Part shown: positions 55,453-55,538 of the stretch, in pieces
Layout of the letters: each line of letters opens with the position of its first letter
Position numbering within the stretch: position 1 is the first letter of the stretch
NCBI GenBank assembly: GCA_009778115.1
Contig: WRKL01000004.1
Coordinates: 1 to 55,538, forward strand
Direction: 5' to 3'
Source: Oscillospiraceae bacterium
GTDB taxonomy: Bacteria; Bacillota; Clostridia; Oscillospirales; Ruminococcaceae
DNA length: 55,538 nucleotides
Program-made: the position numbers and the translations under genes
Notes under the pieces: model-generated
What the model was told of the DNA's origin: nothing
The model's input: the letters and a program-made list of their open reading frames with translations, nothing else
Databases searched by the model: none

Positions 55453-55538
55453 ACTAATCCCATTTTAAAAACCGTTGAAAACGAGTGAGTAGTTTTTTAA
55501 GAAAAACGAATAACGAACGAAGTTTGAAACGATGATTT
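55453..55538. repeat. MITE-like palindromic repeat, copy 2, cut by the window edge
   Basis: Starts ACTAATCCCA and runs to the last base, in the same orientation as the copy at 15-119. Only three of 86 bases differ, all in the central stretch (55490-55501). Its right terminal repeat must lie beyond the window. Confidence 0.8.

Overview
The window looks like chromosomal DNA of a low-to-mid GC Firmicute, most likely an uncultured member of the Clostridia (Oscillospirales-like). The evidence is the gene order ylxM-ffh-rpsP-khpA-rimM-trmD, a formate-tetrahydrofolate ligase gene, a SpoIIM-family protein, a clostridial ATPase/FtsX fusion, lipoproteins with typical Firmicute signal peptides, YesL and CUT1 ABC transporters, and many consensus sigma-A promoters. 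The family-level placement is an inference. I found no tRNA, rRNA, CRISPR array, transposase or phage gene.

Positions 1-11590 are housekeeping. A minus-strand operon for SRP, ribosome and tRNA-modification functions (ylxM, ffh, rpsP, khpA, rimM, trmD; 574-4518) starts at a clear promoter at 4701-4729. A structured repeat lies in its leader (4572-4645) and a longer second copy lies behind trmD (373-490). Divergently, a polytopic membrane protein and fhs are read on the plus strand. Then rnhA, pheT and pheS follow on the minus strand. pheS has a promoter so close to its start that there is no room for a T-box.

Positions 11591-20779 hold a secreted subtilase (S8), a divergent ABC ATPase/FtsX fusion, a beta-lactamase-fold lipoprotein, a SpoIIM-like membrane protein and tgt.

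Positions 20953-55080 are the most interesting part: about 34 kb in one direction (minus strand), devoted to extracytoplasmic and membrane functions. In transcription order it holds: a 2833-residue secreted protein (two LamG-like domains, beta-sandwich modules, cadherin-like domains, ten InlB-type repeats, a six-unit cysteine array and FN3); a YesL/DUF624 protein; a GxGYxYP-family protein; a membrane-anchored protein sharing a beta-sandwich module with the giant protein; two paralogous lipoproteins, one carrying an inserted WG-repeat cassette; a second subtilase with six GGAPI-type repeats; and a block with a large solute-binding protein, two permeases, an NHL-TPR-Yip1 membrane protein, a DUF5696-like protein, two more permeases and a solute-binding lipoprotein. 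The block thus encodes two complete CUT1-type importers without an ATPase, flanking two envelope proteins of unknown function. No recognisable glycoside hydrolase or regulator is present. I read the region as an undescribed polysaccharide-sensing, processing or uptake system; the two TIM-barrel-like unknowns (DUF5696, GxGYxYP) are candidate enzymes.

An approximately 105-bp MITE-like palindromic repeat lies at the left edge, recurs (cut off) at the right edge, and has a degenerate relative between tgt and the solute-binding lipoprotein gene.
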